The notes under the pieces are model-generated. The model had not been told where the DNA came from. It did not search any database and was given only the letters and a program-made list of their open reading frames with translations. From an uncultured Ruminococcus sp. (GTDB lineage Bacteria; Bacillota; Clostridia; Oscillospirales; CAG-272): a stretch of 5,121 nucleotides of DNA. A program made the translations under genes and the position numbers. How positions within the stretch are numbered: position 1 is the first letter of the stretch; the number at the start of each line of letters is the position of its first letter. The stretch lies in the NCBI GenBank assembly GCA_902766575.1, contig CACXED010000180.1, positions 1 through 5,121 of the forward strand. Direction: 5' to 3'. Shown one piece after another: positions 1 to 5,121 of the stretch.

Positions 1-618
1 AAGGGCATGGTCGGCAAGGTCACGCCCGAGGGCGATATTCTTAAGGTTCAGGCGTCCGATCTCATCTCGAACGAGCAGCTCCATATCGACGCCGATCTCG
101 TAGTTCTCGCCGCCGCTATCGAGCCCGACAAGTCGGCTCGCCCGCTCGCGACGATGCTCACCGCGAGCATGGACACCAACGATTTCTTCACCGAGGCTCA
201 CCCGAAGCTGCGTCCGGTCGAGTCTCCGACCGCCGGAGTGTTCCTGTCCGGAACCTGTCAGGGTCCCAAGGATATCCCCGAGACGGTAGCTCAGGCGGGA
301 GCCGCCGCTTCCAAGGTCATCGGTCTGCTCGTCAAGGACAAGCTCACCGGAAATCCCTGCGTGGCAAGCCCCGACGAGATGATGTGCAACGGCTGCTCGA
401 CCTGCGCGAACGTCTGCCCATACGGCGCGATCACCTATGTCGAAAAGGAATACCGTATGCCCGACCGCACTACGAGAGTCCGCAGGGTCGCTCAGGTCAA
501 CGAGGCGGTCTGCCAGGGCTGCGGAGCCTGCACGGTAGCCTGTATGTCCGGAGCGATGGATCTCAAGGGCTTCAAAAATTCACAGATCATGGCGGAGGTT
601 GACGCAATATGCAAGTAA
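1..618 (+). CDS. hdrA: HdrA-type FAD/iron-sulfur subunit, C-terminal 205 residues (5' end cut)
   Basis: This is the C-terminal part of HdrA, the flavin subunit of heterodisulfide reductase-type complexes, in which FAD splits electron pairs between ferredoxin and a high-potential acceptor. The frame is open from base 1, so the start codon, the N-terminal Fe-S region and most of the FAD domain lie upstream. Visible are the end of the nucleotide-binding domain with the family signatures HPKLRPV and GPKDIPETVAQAGAAASK, followed by a two-cluster ferredoxin domain. Counting from the window edge, the [4Fe-4S] motifs are C129/C132/C135/C139-P and C171/C174/C177/C181. The second lacks the usual proline after its last Cys (Met instead). 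The tail FKNSQI...EVDAIC is also HdrA-like. The stop overlaps the mvhD-like gene by 10 nt, which fits the known HdrA-MvhD partnership. The bifurcating FAD site itself cannot be assessed here. Confidence 0.93.
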   Translation, partial: KGMVGKVTPEGDILKVQASDLISNEQLHIDADLVVLAAAIEPDKSARPLATMLTASMDTNDFFTEAHPKLRPVESPTAGVFLSGTCQGPKDIPETVAQAGAAASKVIGLLVKDKLTGNPCVASPDEMMCNGCSTCANVCPYGAITYVEKEYRMPDRTTRVRRVAQVNEAVCQGCGACTVACMSGAMDLKGFKNSQIMAEVDAICK

Positions 619-1043
619 CCGAATACAAACCCTTAATCGTTGCCTTCTGCTGCAACTGGTGCTCCTATGCCGGAGCCGACCTCGCCGGAAACAACCGTCT
701 CGCCTATCCGGCGGACGTGAAGATAATCCGCGTTCCCTGCTCGTGCAGAGTGAATCCGTCCTTCATTCTCCGCGCGTTCCAGCGCGGCGCGGACGGCGTT
801 ATCCTCTGCGGCTGCCATCCCGGAGACTGCCACTACACGACCGGAAACTACTATACCCGCCGCAGAATGGCTCTGCTGTTCTCGATGCTCGACTATCTCG
901 GCATCGAGCGCGAGCGCACCCGCGTTGAGTGGGTATCCGCCGCCGAGGGCGCAAAATTCGCCGCTACGATGAACGATTTCGTCGGCAAGGTCGCGGCTCT
1001 CGGGCCGAACAAGAGACTGGAGGATCTGAGATGCAAGAAATAA
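609..1043 (+). CDS. mvhD: MvhD/FlpD/FlxD-type [2Fe-2S] electron-transfer subunit
   Basis: A 144-residue protein of the MvhD (hydrogenase iron-sulfur / FlpD / FlxD) family. These small [2Fe-2S] proteins carry electrons from a hydrogenase, formate dehydrogenase or NADH module to HdrA. Family signatures are FCCNWCSYAGAD (residues 13-24), RVPCSCRVNP (41-50) and GADGVILCGCHPGDCHY (60-76). The Cys candidates are C14, C15, C18, C44, C46, C67, C69 and C74. As I recall the family, C46 and C67 occupy positions that are often Gly and Ser, so the site is richer in Cys than usual. The length is normal for a stand-alone MvhD. The start ATG is supported by GGAGG at 594-598, 10 nt upstream, inside hdrA. It overlaps hdrA by 10 nt and the next gene by 13 nt, indicating one transcript and probable translational coupling. 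No hydrogenase large subunit is visible, so the electron source is probably the NAD(H) module downstream. Confidence 0.93.
   Translation: MQVTEYKPLIVAFCCNWCSYAGADLAGNNRLAYPADVKIIRVPCSCRVNPSFILRAFQRGADGVILCGCHPGDCHYTTGNYYTRRRMALLFSMLDYLGIERERTRVEWVSAAEGAKFAATMNDFVGKVAALGPNKRLEDLRCKK
1019..1023 (+). promoter_or_regulatory. Ribosome binding site that fixes the start of the first dicluster gene
   Basis: GGAGG lies inside the end of the mvhD-like gene, 7 nt before the ATG at 1031. The reading frame stays open back to an ATG at 929. However, the 34 extra residues would be Arg-rich, would run over well-conserved mvhD coding sequence, and do not resemble the family. This site therefore decides for 1031. 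Confidence 0.75.
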
Positions 1044-2011
1044 ATCGCGAAACTCTCATCGCCAAGGCAAAGGAGCTGCTCGACGCCGGAACAGTCGACC
1101 GTCTGCTCGGCTGGAAGCGCGGCGAATTTGACTGGGACGTCACTCCCGCCGTCTTTACCGCGGACAATCTCGGCGAGTTCGTCTACAATAGCTTCTGCGG
1201 CGCGAACTTCTCGAAATATCTCATCGCCGAGACGAGAAAATCCGAAAAAAAGGTGCTCGTGTTCCTCAAGCCCTGCGACACCTACAGCTTCAATCAGCTC
1301 CTGACCGAGCACCGCTTTGACCGCGAGCGCGTCTACGCAGTCGGAATCCCCTGCGAGGGTATGCTCGACGTCGCGAAGATACGCGGGCTCTCGGATAATG
1401 TCGCGTCAGTGACCGACGGCGAGACCGTGAAGATAGAGACTCTCTGGGACGGCGAGATCACCTCGGAGCGCGAAAAGCTCCTCGCCGAGCGCTGCCTTAA
1501 CTGCAAGTCGAAAAAGCACGTCGCCTACGACGAGCTCATCGGCGAGGACGGAGATGTGCTCGATTCTCACCGCTTTGACGAGGTTGAAAGGCTCGAAAGC
1601 CTCACTCCCGACGAACGCTACGCTTTCTGGCAGAACGAGCTCTCGCGCTGCATACGCTGCAACGCCTGCCGCGACGTCTGCCCTGCCTGCACCTGCGAAA
1701 AATGCGTGTTCGACAACCCGAACTCCGGTCTCGAAAACAAGGCGGCGGCTAACGAGTTCGAGGAAAAGCTGTTCCACATAATCCGCGCGTTCCACGTCGC
1801 CGGACGCTGCACCGACTGCGGCGAATGCTCGCGCGTCTGCCCGCAGCATATCCCGCTGCACCTCCTGAACCGCAAGTTCATCCGCGATATCGACAATTTC
1901 TACGGCGAATATCAGGCGGGAGCTGAGGTCGGCAGCCGCGCTCCGATAGTCAACTTCACGACCGACGACCTCGAGCCGTCGGAGGCTGTAAGGAGGGACG
2001 AAAATGCGTAA
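1031..2011 (+). CDS. FrhB/AsrA-like 4Fe-4S dicluster protein (FlxB/FlxC-type)
   Basis: A 326-residue iron-sulfur protein. Residues 1 to about 160 resemble the FrhB / hydrogenase-beta-like fold, with VFLKPCDTYSFNQLL (77-91), VYAVGIPCEGM (101-111) and a CLNC pair (155-158). The C-terminal part has two ferredoxin-type motifs: C207/C210/C213/C217-P and C260/C263/C266/C270-P. Between them lie C220, C222 and C225 (CPACTCEKC), which could bind a further metal or serve as alternative ligands. By family the protein is an intramolecular electron wire rather than an enzyme on its own. Its place between MvhD and the NAD(H) reductase module matches the FlxB/FlxC Fe-S subunits of Flx-Hdr systems; I cannot say which one it equals. 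It starts 13 nt inside mvhD and overlaps the next gene by 8 nt. The second ferredoxin motif is followed by HIPLHLLN, an HdrC-like context, so it may partly do the job of HdrC. This last point is inference. Confidence 0.85.
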   Translation: MQEINRETLIAKAKELLDAGTVDRLLGWKRGEFDWDVTPAVFTADNLGEFVYNSFCGANFSKYLIAETRKSEKKVLVFLKPCDTYSFNQLLTEHRFDRERVYAVGIPCEGMLDVAKIRGLSDNVASVTDGETVKIETLWDGEITSEREKLLAERCLNCKSKKHVAYDELIGEDGDVLDSHRFDEVERLESLTPDERYAFWQNELSRCIRCNACRDVCPACTCEKCVFDNPNSGLENKAAANEFEEKLFHIIRAFHVAGRCTDCGECSRVCPQHIPLHLLNRKFIRDIDNFYGEYQAGAEVGSRAPIVNFTTDDLEPSEAVRRDENA

Positions 2012-3029
2012 GCTCTCACTCGAAAGGTTAGATGCTCTCCTCTCCTCCATATCCGAAAAAATGCCGCTCTATCTTCCGGTCGACACCGACGGCGGCGCGC
2101 ACTTTGTCCGCTTTCAGAGCGGTCTGAAGCCCTCCGAAAAGCTCCTGCCGTCAAAGAGCGCGAAGGACATCTTCTTCCCGCAGTCCGAGGAGCTCGTAAA
2201 CTTCAAGGTCGACGGAAAGAAGATCGAGATTATCGACATCCGCAAGGAATGTGAGGACTTTGTCGTCTGGGGAGTTACGCCCTGCGACGCTAAGGCTCTC
2301 CGCGTGCTCGACAACGTATTCTTAGCCGAGCCGATCGACAGCTTCTACAAGAACCGCCGCGACCACGGCATTATAGTCTCGCTCGCCTGCGCGCGTCCCT
2401 CCGAGACCTGCTTCTGTCAGACCTTTGGAATCGACGCCGCCGACCCTGACTGCGACGTCGCCATATACAAGGCGGACGGATATCTCTATCTTTCGCCCAA
2501 GACCGATAAAGGCGAAAAGCTCGTCGCGTCGCTCGCAGACCTCACCGAGGATACCGACGAAAAGCCGGTCGAGGATGCTAAGAACACTATCCGTGAGAGA
2601 CTTGCAAAGCTCCCGCTCGCAAACCTCAAAGCCGACGCTTTCGGCGCAGGCAAGACCTCGAAGTTCTTCGACGCGCCCGAGTGGAGCGAGCTTTCCGAAT
2701 CCTGCCTCGGCTGCGGAAGCTGCACCTTCCACTGCCCGACCTGCCAGTGCTACGACATCAAGGATATCGACACCGGTCACGGCGTTATCCGTCAGCGCTG
2801 CTGGGATTCCTGTATGTACTCCGAATTCACGAAAATGTCCGCCGGTCAGCCGCGTCTCACTCAAAAGGAGCGCTTCCGTCAGAGATTCATGCACAAGCTC
2901 GTTTACTATCCCGAGAGATATAACGGACTTTACTCCTGCGTGGGCTGCGGACGCTGCCTGAGAGTCTGCCCGATCGGAATGAACATCGTCAAGGTCATGA
3001 AAAAGCTGGGAGGAAACGAAAATGCCTGA
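2004..3029 (+). CDS. AsrA/hydrogenase-beta (HydB)-family 4Fe-4S dicluster protein
   Basis: A 341-residue protein of the family that includes sulfite reductase subunit A (AsrA) and the beta subunit of soluble archaeal NiFe hydrogenases. These pass electrons between a partner flavoprotein and the rest of the complex. The N-terminal half contains VVWGVTPCDAKALRVLD (87-103) and a Cys-rich stretch C129, C136, C138. The C-terminal half has C234/C237/C240/C244-P, then TCQC (246-249), the family hallmark RCWDSC (265-270), RFRQRFMHK (290-298), and a second motif C312/C315/C318/C322-P. The start ATG follows TAAGGAGG (1989-1996), a near-perfect ribosome binding site 7 nt away. The gene overlaps both neighbours by 8 nt. 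Lying directly before an AsrB-like reductase reproduces the AsrA-AsrB and HydB-HydG pairing. No siroheme or NiFe catalytic subunit is in the window, so neither sulfite reductase nor hydrogenase is supported. A Flx-type role is more likely. Confidence 0.9.
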   Translation: MRKLSLERLDALLSSISEKMPLYLPVDTDGGAHFVRFQSGLKPSEKLLPSKSAKDIFFPQSEELVNFKVDGKKIEIIDIRKECEDFVVWGVTPCDAKALRVLDNVFLAEPIDSFYKNRRDHGIIVSLACARPSETCFCQTFGIDAADPDCDVAIYKADGYLYLSPKTDKGEKLVASLADLTEDTDEKPVEDAKNTIRERLAKLPLANLKADAFGAGKTSKFFDAPEWSELSESCLGCGSCTFHCPTCQCYDIKDIDTGHGVIRQRCWDSCMYSEFTKMSAGQPRLTQKERFRQRFMHKLVYYPERYNGLYSCVGCGRCLRVCPIGMNIVKVMKKLGGNENA

Positions 3030-3855
3030 AATCAAAGATCCGCTTATCCCGGCGATAGGCGTAGTCACCGACATCCGACGCGACACGCCCGACGTCAAGA
3101 CCTTCCGCGTGGTCACTCCCGACGGCGTGAAGCCCTTTATCCACAAGCCGGGTCAGTGCGCGATGCTCTCGATCCCCGGCATAGGCGAGGCTATGTTCTC
3201 GATAACCTCATCTCCGACAAACGAGGATTTCATGGAGTTCTCGATCAAGAAGTGCGGCTGCGTCACCGACTGGCTTCACTCCATGGAGCCCGGTCAGCAG
3301 ATCACGATCCGCGGTCCCTACGGCAACGGCTTCCCGGTCGACACCGAGTTCGCCGGAAAGGATATGCTCTTTATCGCCGGAGGAATCGGACTCGCGCCGC
3401 TCCGCTCGGTAATCAACTACTGCCGCCATTACCGCGACCGCTACGGAAAGATTGACATCGTCTACGGCTCGCGCTCAAAGGACGACCTTGTCGACTACCA
3501 GGAGATAATCGACGAATGGGCGACCGACAGCGGCGTCGACGTTCATCTCACCATCGACCGCGAGCAGGAGGGCTGGGACGGTCACGTCGGCTTCGTCCCG
3601 AGCTATGTCAAGGAGCTGAACTTCGCGACTAACAAGACCGCGATCCTCTGCGGCCCGCCGATAATGATCAAGTTCACCCTCGCCGGACTCATTGAGCTCG
3701 GCTTCTCCAAGGAGCAGATCTACACCACCCTCGAAATGCGCATGAAGTGCGGCGTCGGTAAGTGCGGCCGCTGCAACGTCGGCTCAAAGTACATCTGCAA
3801 GGACGGTCCGGTATTCAGATTCGATCAGCTCGACGAGCTCCCGGACGAATATTGA
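3022..3855 (+). CDS. FAD/NAD(P)-binding oxidoreductase, AsrB/PyrK/HydG type (FlxA-like)
   Basis: A 277-residue ferredoxin-NAD(P) reductase-type protein that should exchange hydride with NAD(H) and pass single electrons to Fe-S centres. The FAD domain shows FSITSSP (59-65), in the position of the RxYSxxS motif, and IRGPYGNGFPV (96-106). The nucleotide domain shows LFIAGGIGLAPLRSVI (116-131), VYGSRSKDDL (147-156) and ILCGPPIMIK (208-217). A C-terminal [2Fe-2S] site follows: C243, C248, C251 and C259, spaced 4, 2 and 7 residues apart, as in PyrK and AsrB. Length is typical. Start: GGGAGG at 3008-3013, 8 nt before the ATG, with an 8-nt overlap with the preceding gene. Within this operon it is the only visible NAD(P)H-facing subunit. 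NAD(H) is more likely than NADP(H) by analogy with Flx-Hdr, but I cannot read cofactor choice from the sequence. Confidence 0.92.
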   Translation: MPEIKDPLIPAIGVVTDIRRDTPDVKTFRVVTPDGVKPFIHKPGQCAMLSIPGIGEAMFSITSSPTNEDFMEFSIKKCGCVTDWLHSMEPGQQITIRGPYGNGFPVDTEFAGKDMLFIAGGIGLAPLRSVINYCRHYRDRYGKIDIVYGSRSKDDLVDYQEIIDEWATDSGVDVHLTIDREQEGWDGHVGFVPSYVKELNFATNKTAILCGPPIMIKFTLAGLIELGFSKEQIYTTLEMRMKCGVGKCGRCNVGSKYICKDGPVFRFDQLDELPDEY

Positions 3856-3871
3856 TTCAGAGATTCTCAGA

Positions 3872-3876
3872 AAGGA
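3872..3876 (+). promoter_or_regulatory. Ribosome binding site for the FrdB-like gene, in the only real gap of the operon
   Basis: AAGGA sits 11 nt before the ATG at 3888, within a 32-nt AT-rich gap (3856-3887). The same frame is open to an ATG at 3762, but that lies inside the conserved [2Fe-2S] coding part of the previous gene. An in-frame ATG at 3897 would be 20 nt from this site, too far. The site supports 3888, and it is weaker than the other sites in the operon. Confidence 0.6.
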
Positions 3877-3887
3877 ATAATATACAG

Positions 3888-4562
3888 ATGGAAAATATGG
3901 TTAATATCTTCCTTTTCGGAAAGAAATACTCGGTTCCGGAAGATCTGACGATAATGCGCGCGATGGAGTACGCGGGCTATCAGCTCGTACGCGGCTGCGG
4001 CTGCCGCAACGGCTTCTGCGGCGCGTGCGCAACTATCTACCGCATAAAGGGAAAGAGCGAGCTCAAGACCTGCCTTGCCTGCCAGACCAAGGTCGAGGAG
4101 GGTATGTACGTCGCTACGCTTCCCTTCTTCCCGCTCGTCAAGCAGGTCTATGACATCGAAAAGGTCAAGCCCACCGAGCAGATCATGATGCAGCTCTACC
4201 CCGAGATTTACGCCTGCGTTGGCTGCAACGCCTGCACCAAGTCCTGTACTCAGTCGCTGAACGTCATGCAGTACATAGCCTACGCTCAGCGCGGCGAGTT
4301 CGACAAGTGCGCCGAGGAGTCCTTTGACTGCGTTATGTGCGGCGTCTGCTCGTCGAGATGCCCTGCCGGGATCTCACACCCGCAGGTCGCGATGCTCGCC
4401 CGCAGACTCAACGGCAAGTATCTCGCGCCCAAGTCCGAGCACCTCGAGAACCGCGTCCGCGAGATCAAGGACGGCACTTTCACCGAGCTCATCGAAGCTC
4501 TCATGGGCAAGCCGGTCGAGGAGCTCAAGGAGCTCTACAACCATCGCGAGATAGAGAAGTAA
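3888..4562 (+). CDS. Fumarate reductase-like iron-sulfur subunit (FrdB/TfrB N-terminal type)
   Basis: A 224-residue Fe-S protein that resembles the iron-sulfur subunit of succinate dehydrogenase / fumarate reductase and the N-terminal part of thiol:fumarate reductase TfrB. Residues 1-80 form a plant-type [2Fe-2S] domain with C39, C44, C47 and C62 (RGCGCRNGFCGACATI, then TCLAC), plus extra C37 and C65. Two motifs follow, C110/C113/C116/C120 and C148/C151/C154/C158-P. Each has four Cys in CxxCxxCxxxC spacing, so two [4Fe-4S] clusters are predicted rather than the 4Fe/3Fe pair of ordinary FrdB. The helical tail (185-224) ends without the CCG (HdrB-like) domain that gives TfrB its thiol site. No membrane segment is seen. 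It should wire electrons to the flavoprotein encoded 12 nt downstream. The 32-nt gap before it separates it from the tightly overlapping Flx-like genes. Confidence 0.85.
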   Translation: MENMVNIFLFGKKYSVPEDLTIMRAMEYAGYQLVRGCGCRNGFCGACATIYRIKGKSELKTCLACQTKVEEGMYVATLPFFPLVKQVYDIEKVKPTEQIMMQLYPEIYACVGCNACTKSCTQSLNVMQYIAYAQRGEFDKCAEESFDCVMCGVCSSRCPAGISHPQVAMLARRLNGKYLAPKSEHLENRVREIKDGTFTELIEALMGKPVEELKELYNHREIEK

Positions 4563-4568
4563 GGAGGT
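4560..4568 (+). promoter_or_regulatory. Full-length Shine-Dalgarno for the flavoprotein, including the preceding stop codon
   Basis: TAAGGAGGT is fully complementary to the usual bacterial 16S rRNA 3' end. Its first three bases are the TAA stop of the FrdB-like gene. It lies 6 nt before the ATG at 4575, so termination of one subunit and initiation of the next are physically linked. This is the strongest site in the window. Confidence 0.75.
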
Positions 4569-4574
4569 CAGACC

Positions 4575-5121
4575 ATGTACTCAAGTGAATTTCAGGAATC
4601 CCTCAAAAAGGTCGAGGCTGCGCGCGCGGCCAACATCGCCTACGAGCCGGCGCGCATGACCGCCGAGCAGAAGGAAGCCCTCCTCGCAAGCTATCATCCC
4701 GACTACAAAAAGAGCGAGTTCTCAACTCTGCGCGTCGGTCCGAACAAGGGCGAGCAGGTTCCCCACGAGCTTGCGGAGATGCTCGAAGCAAACTCCCGCG
4801 TCAAGCCCTCCGACGTCGATCTCGACAATCCCGACTACGACGTAGACGTGCTGATCATCGGCGGCGGCGGAGCGGGCGCTTCGGCGGCTATCGAAGCTGA
4901 CAAGGCGGGCGCAAAGGTCATGATCGCGACAAAGCTCCGCATCGGCGACGCTAACACGATGATGGCTGAGGGCGGTATTCAGGCGGCTGACAAGCCGAAC
5001 GACTCGCCCGCTATCCACTTCCTCGACGCTTTCGGCGGCGGTCACTTCGCGGCAAAGCGCGACCTGCTCGCAAAGCTCGTCACCGACGCTCCCGAGGCTA
5101 TCCAGTGGCTGAACGACCTCG
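4575..5121 (+). CDS. FrdA/SdhA/TfrA-like FAD flavoprotein, N-terminal 182 residues (3' end cut)
   Basis: The start of a flavoprotein of the fumarate reductase / succinate dehydrogenase / L-aspartate oxidase superfamily, running off the window end with no stop. The FAD-binding beta-alpha-beta motif is DVLIIGGGGAGASAA (91-105). It is followed by the family block NTMMAEGGIQAA (127-138) and a region matching the FrdA stretch after it (HFLDAFGGG, then LVTDAPEAIQWLNDL). At the place where E. coli FrdA has the His that binds FAD covalently, this protein has Asn127, so FAD is predicted to be non-covalent. About 88 residues precede the FAD motif; ordinary FrdA starts within roughly 10. The extension is charged, with no signal peptide or twin-arginine motif, so the protein should be cytoplasmic. 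The substrate-binding His and Arg residues lie beyond the edge. Fumarate is therefore a guess, and other double-bond substrates remain possible. Confidence 0.85.
   Translation, partial: MYSSEFQESLKKVEAARAANIAYEPARMTAEQKEALLASYHPDYKKSEFSTLRVGPNKGEQVPHELAEMLEANSRVKPSDVDLDNPDYDVDVLIIGGGGAGASAAIEADKAGAKVMIATKLRIGDANTMMAEGGIQAADKPNDSPAIHFLDAFGGGHFAAKRDLLAKLVTDAPEAIQWLNDL

Noticed and set aside
929..1030. Upstream ATG at 929 as the start of the first dicluster protein
   Set aside because: It would add 34 Arg-rich residues read out of frame from conserved mvhD sequence; a good GGAGG stands 7 nt before the ATG at 1031.
2322..3146. Long antisense open frame of 274 codons opposite the AsrA-like gene, and others such as 1406-2050 and 893-1312
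   Set aside because: They lie opposite well-recognised conserved genes; GC-biased third positions deplete stops on the opposite strand. No ribosome binding site or family resemblance was seen.
2004..3855. Dissimilatory/assimilatory anaerobic sulfite reductase (asrABC) operon
   Set aside because: AsrA-like and AsrB-like proteins are adjacent, but the siroheme subunit AsrC is absent and the flanking genes are hdrA, mvhD and frd-like.
3852..3883. Possible internal promoter: TTGATT at 3852-3857 and TAATAT at 3878-3883 before the FrdB-like gene
   Set aside because: The spacer is 20 nt, too long for a standard promoter, and the transcript start would fall at the start codon and lose the ribosome binding site. 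More likely just AT-rich spacer.
3762..3887. Upstream ATG at 3762 as the start of the FrdB-like protein
   Set aside because: It lies inside the [2Fe-2S] coding part of the AsrB-like gene, the 42 extra residues match nothing expected, and AAGGA supports 3888.
3888..5121. Ordinary membrane-bound quinol:fumarate reductase or succinate dehydrogenase
   Set aside because: The Fe-S subunit lacks the 3Fe-4S pattern, the flavoprotein lacks the covalent-flavin His, and the pair follows an HdrA/Flx operon. Anchor genes could still lie downstream, so this is not fully excluded.

Overview
The window is a compact, one-directional block of seven redox genes, all on the + strand. Both ends are cut: the first gene lacks its 5' part and the last lacks its 3' part. 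The genes are GC-rich, with strong C/G preference at third positions (CTC, CGC, GAC, GAG, ATC). They have strong AGGAGG-type ribosome binding sites and start/stop overlaps of 8-13 nt. The density of iron-sulfur proteins, the absence of any visible membrane segment and the family mix point to a strictly anaerobic bacterium. A GC-rich clostridial (Firmicutes) fermenter is the best guess, but the genus cannot be read from the sequence.

Layout. 1-618: C-terminal part of HdrA, the FAD/Fe-S subunit of heterodisulfide reductase-type complexes. 609-1043: MvhD/FlpD/FlxD-type [2Fe-2S] electron-transfer subunit. 1031-2011: FrhB/AsrA-like protein with two [4Fe-4S] motifs. 2004-3029: second dicluster protein, of the AsrA / hydrogenase-beta (HydB) family. 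3022-3855: AsrB/PyrK/HydG-type FAD-NAD(P) reductase with a C-terminal [2Fe-2S] site, matching the role of FlxA. 3888-4562: short FrdB/TfrB-like subunit with one [2Fe-2S] and two complete [4Fe-4S] motifs. 4575-5121 (cut): FrdA/SdhA/TfrA-like flavoprotein with an unusual N-terminal extension. No stretch over 32 nt lies outside a gene. No RNA genes, mobile elements, CRISPR, terminators or convincing promoters are seen.

How it may work together (inference). The first five genes have the parts list of the Flx part of a FlxABCD-HdrABC NADH-oxidising, HdrA-based electron-bifurcating system. The NAD(H) reductase passes electrons through Fe-S subunits and MvhD to HdrA, which would split them between low-potential ferredoxin and a high-potential acceptor. 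In known Flx-Hdr the high-potential end is HdrBC (disulfide). Here no HdrB or HdrC is visible, and a soluble-looking fumarate-reductase-like pair follows in the same operon. The most interesting reading is a cytoplasmic complex coupling NADH oxidation to reduction of fumarate (or a similar double bond) and of ferredoxin. This is consistent with textbook potentials (NAD about -320 mV, fumarate about +30 mV), but the substrate and the complex itself are unproven.
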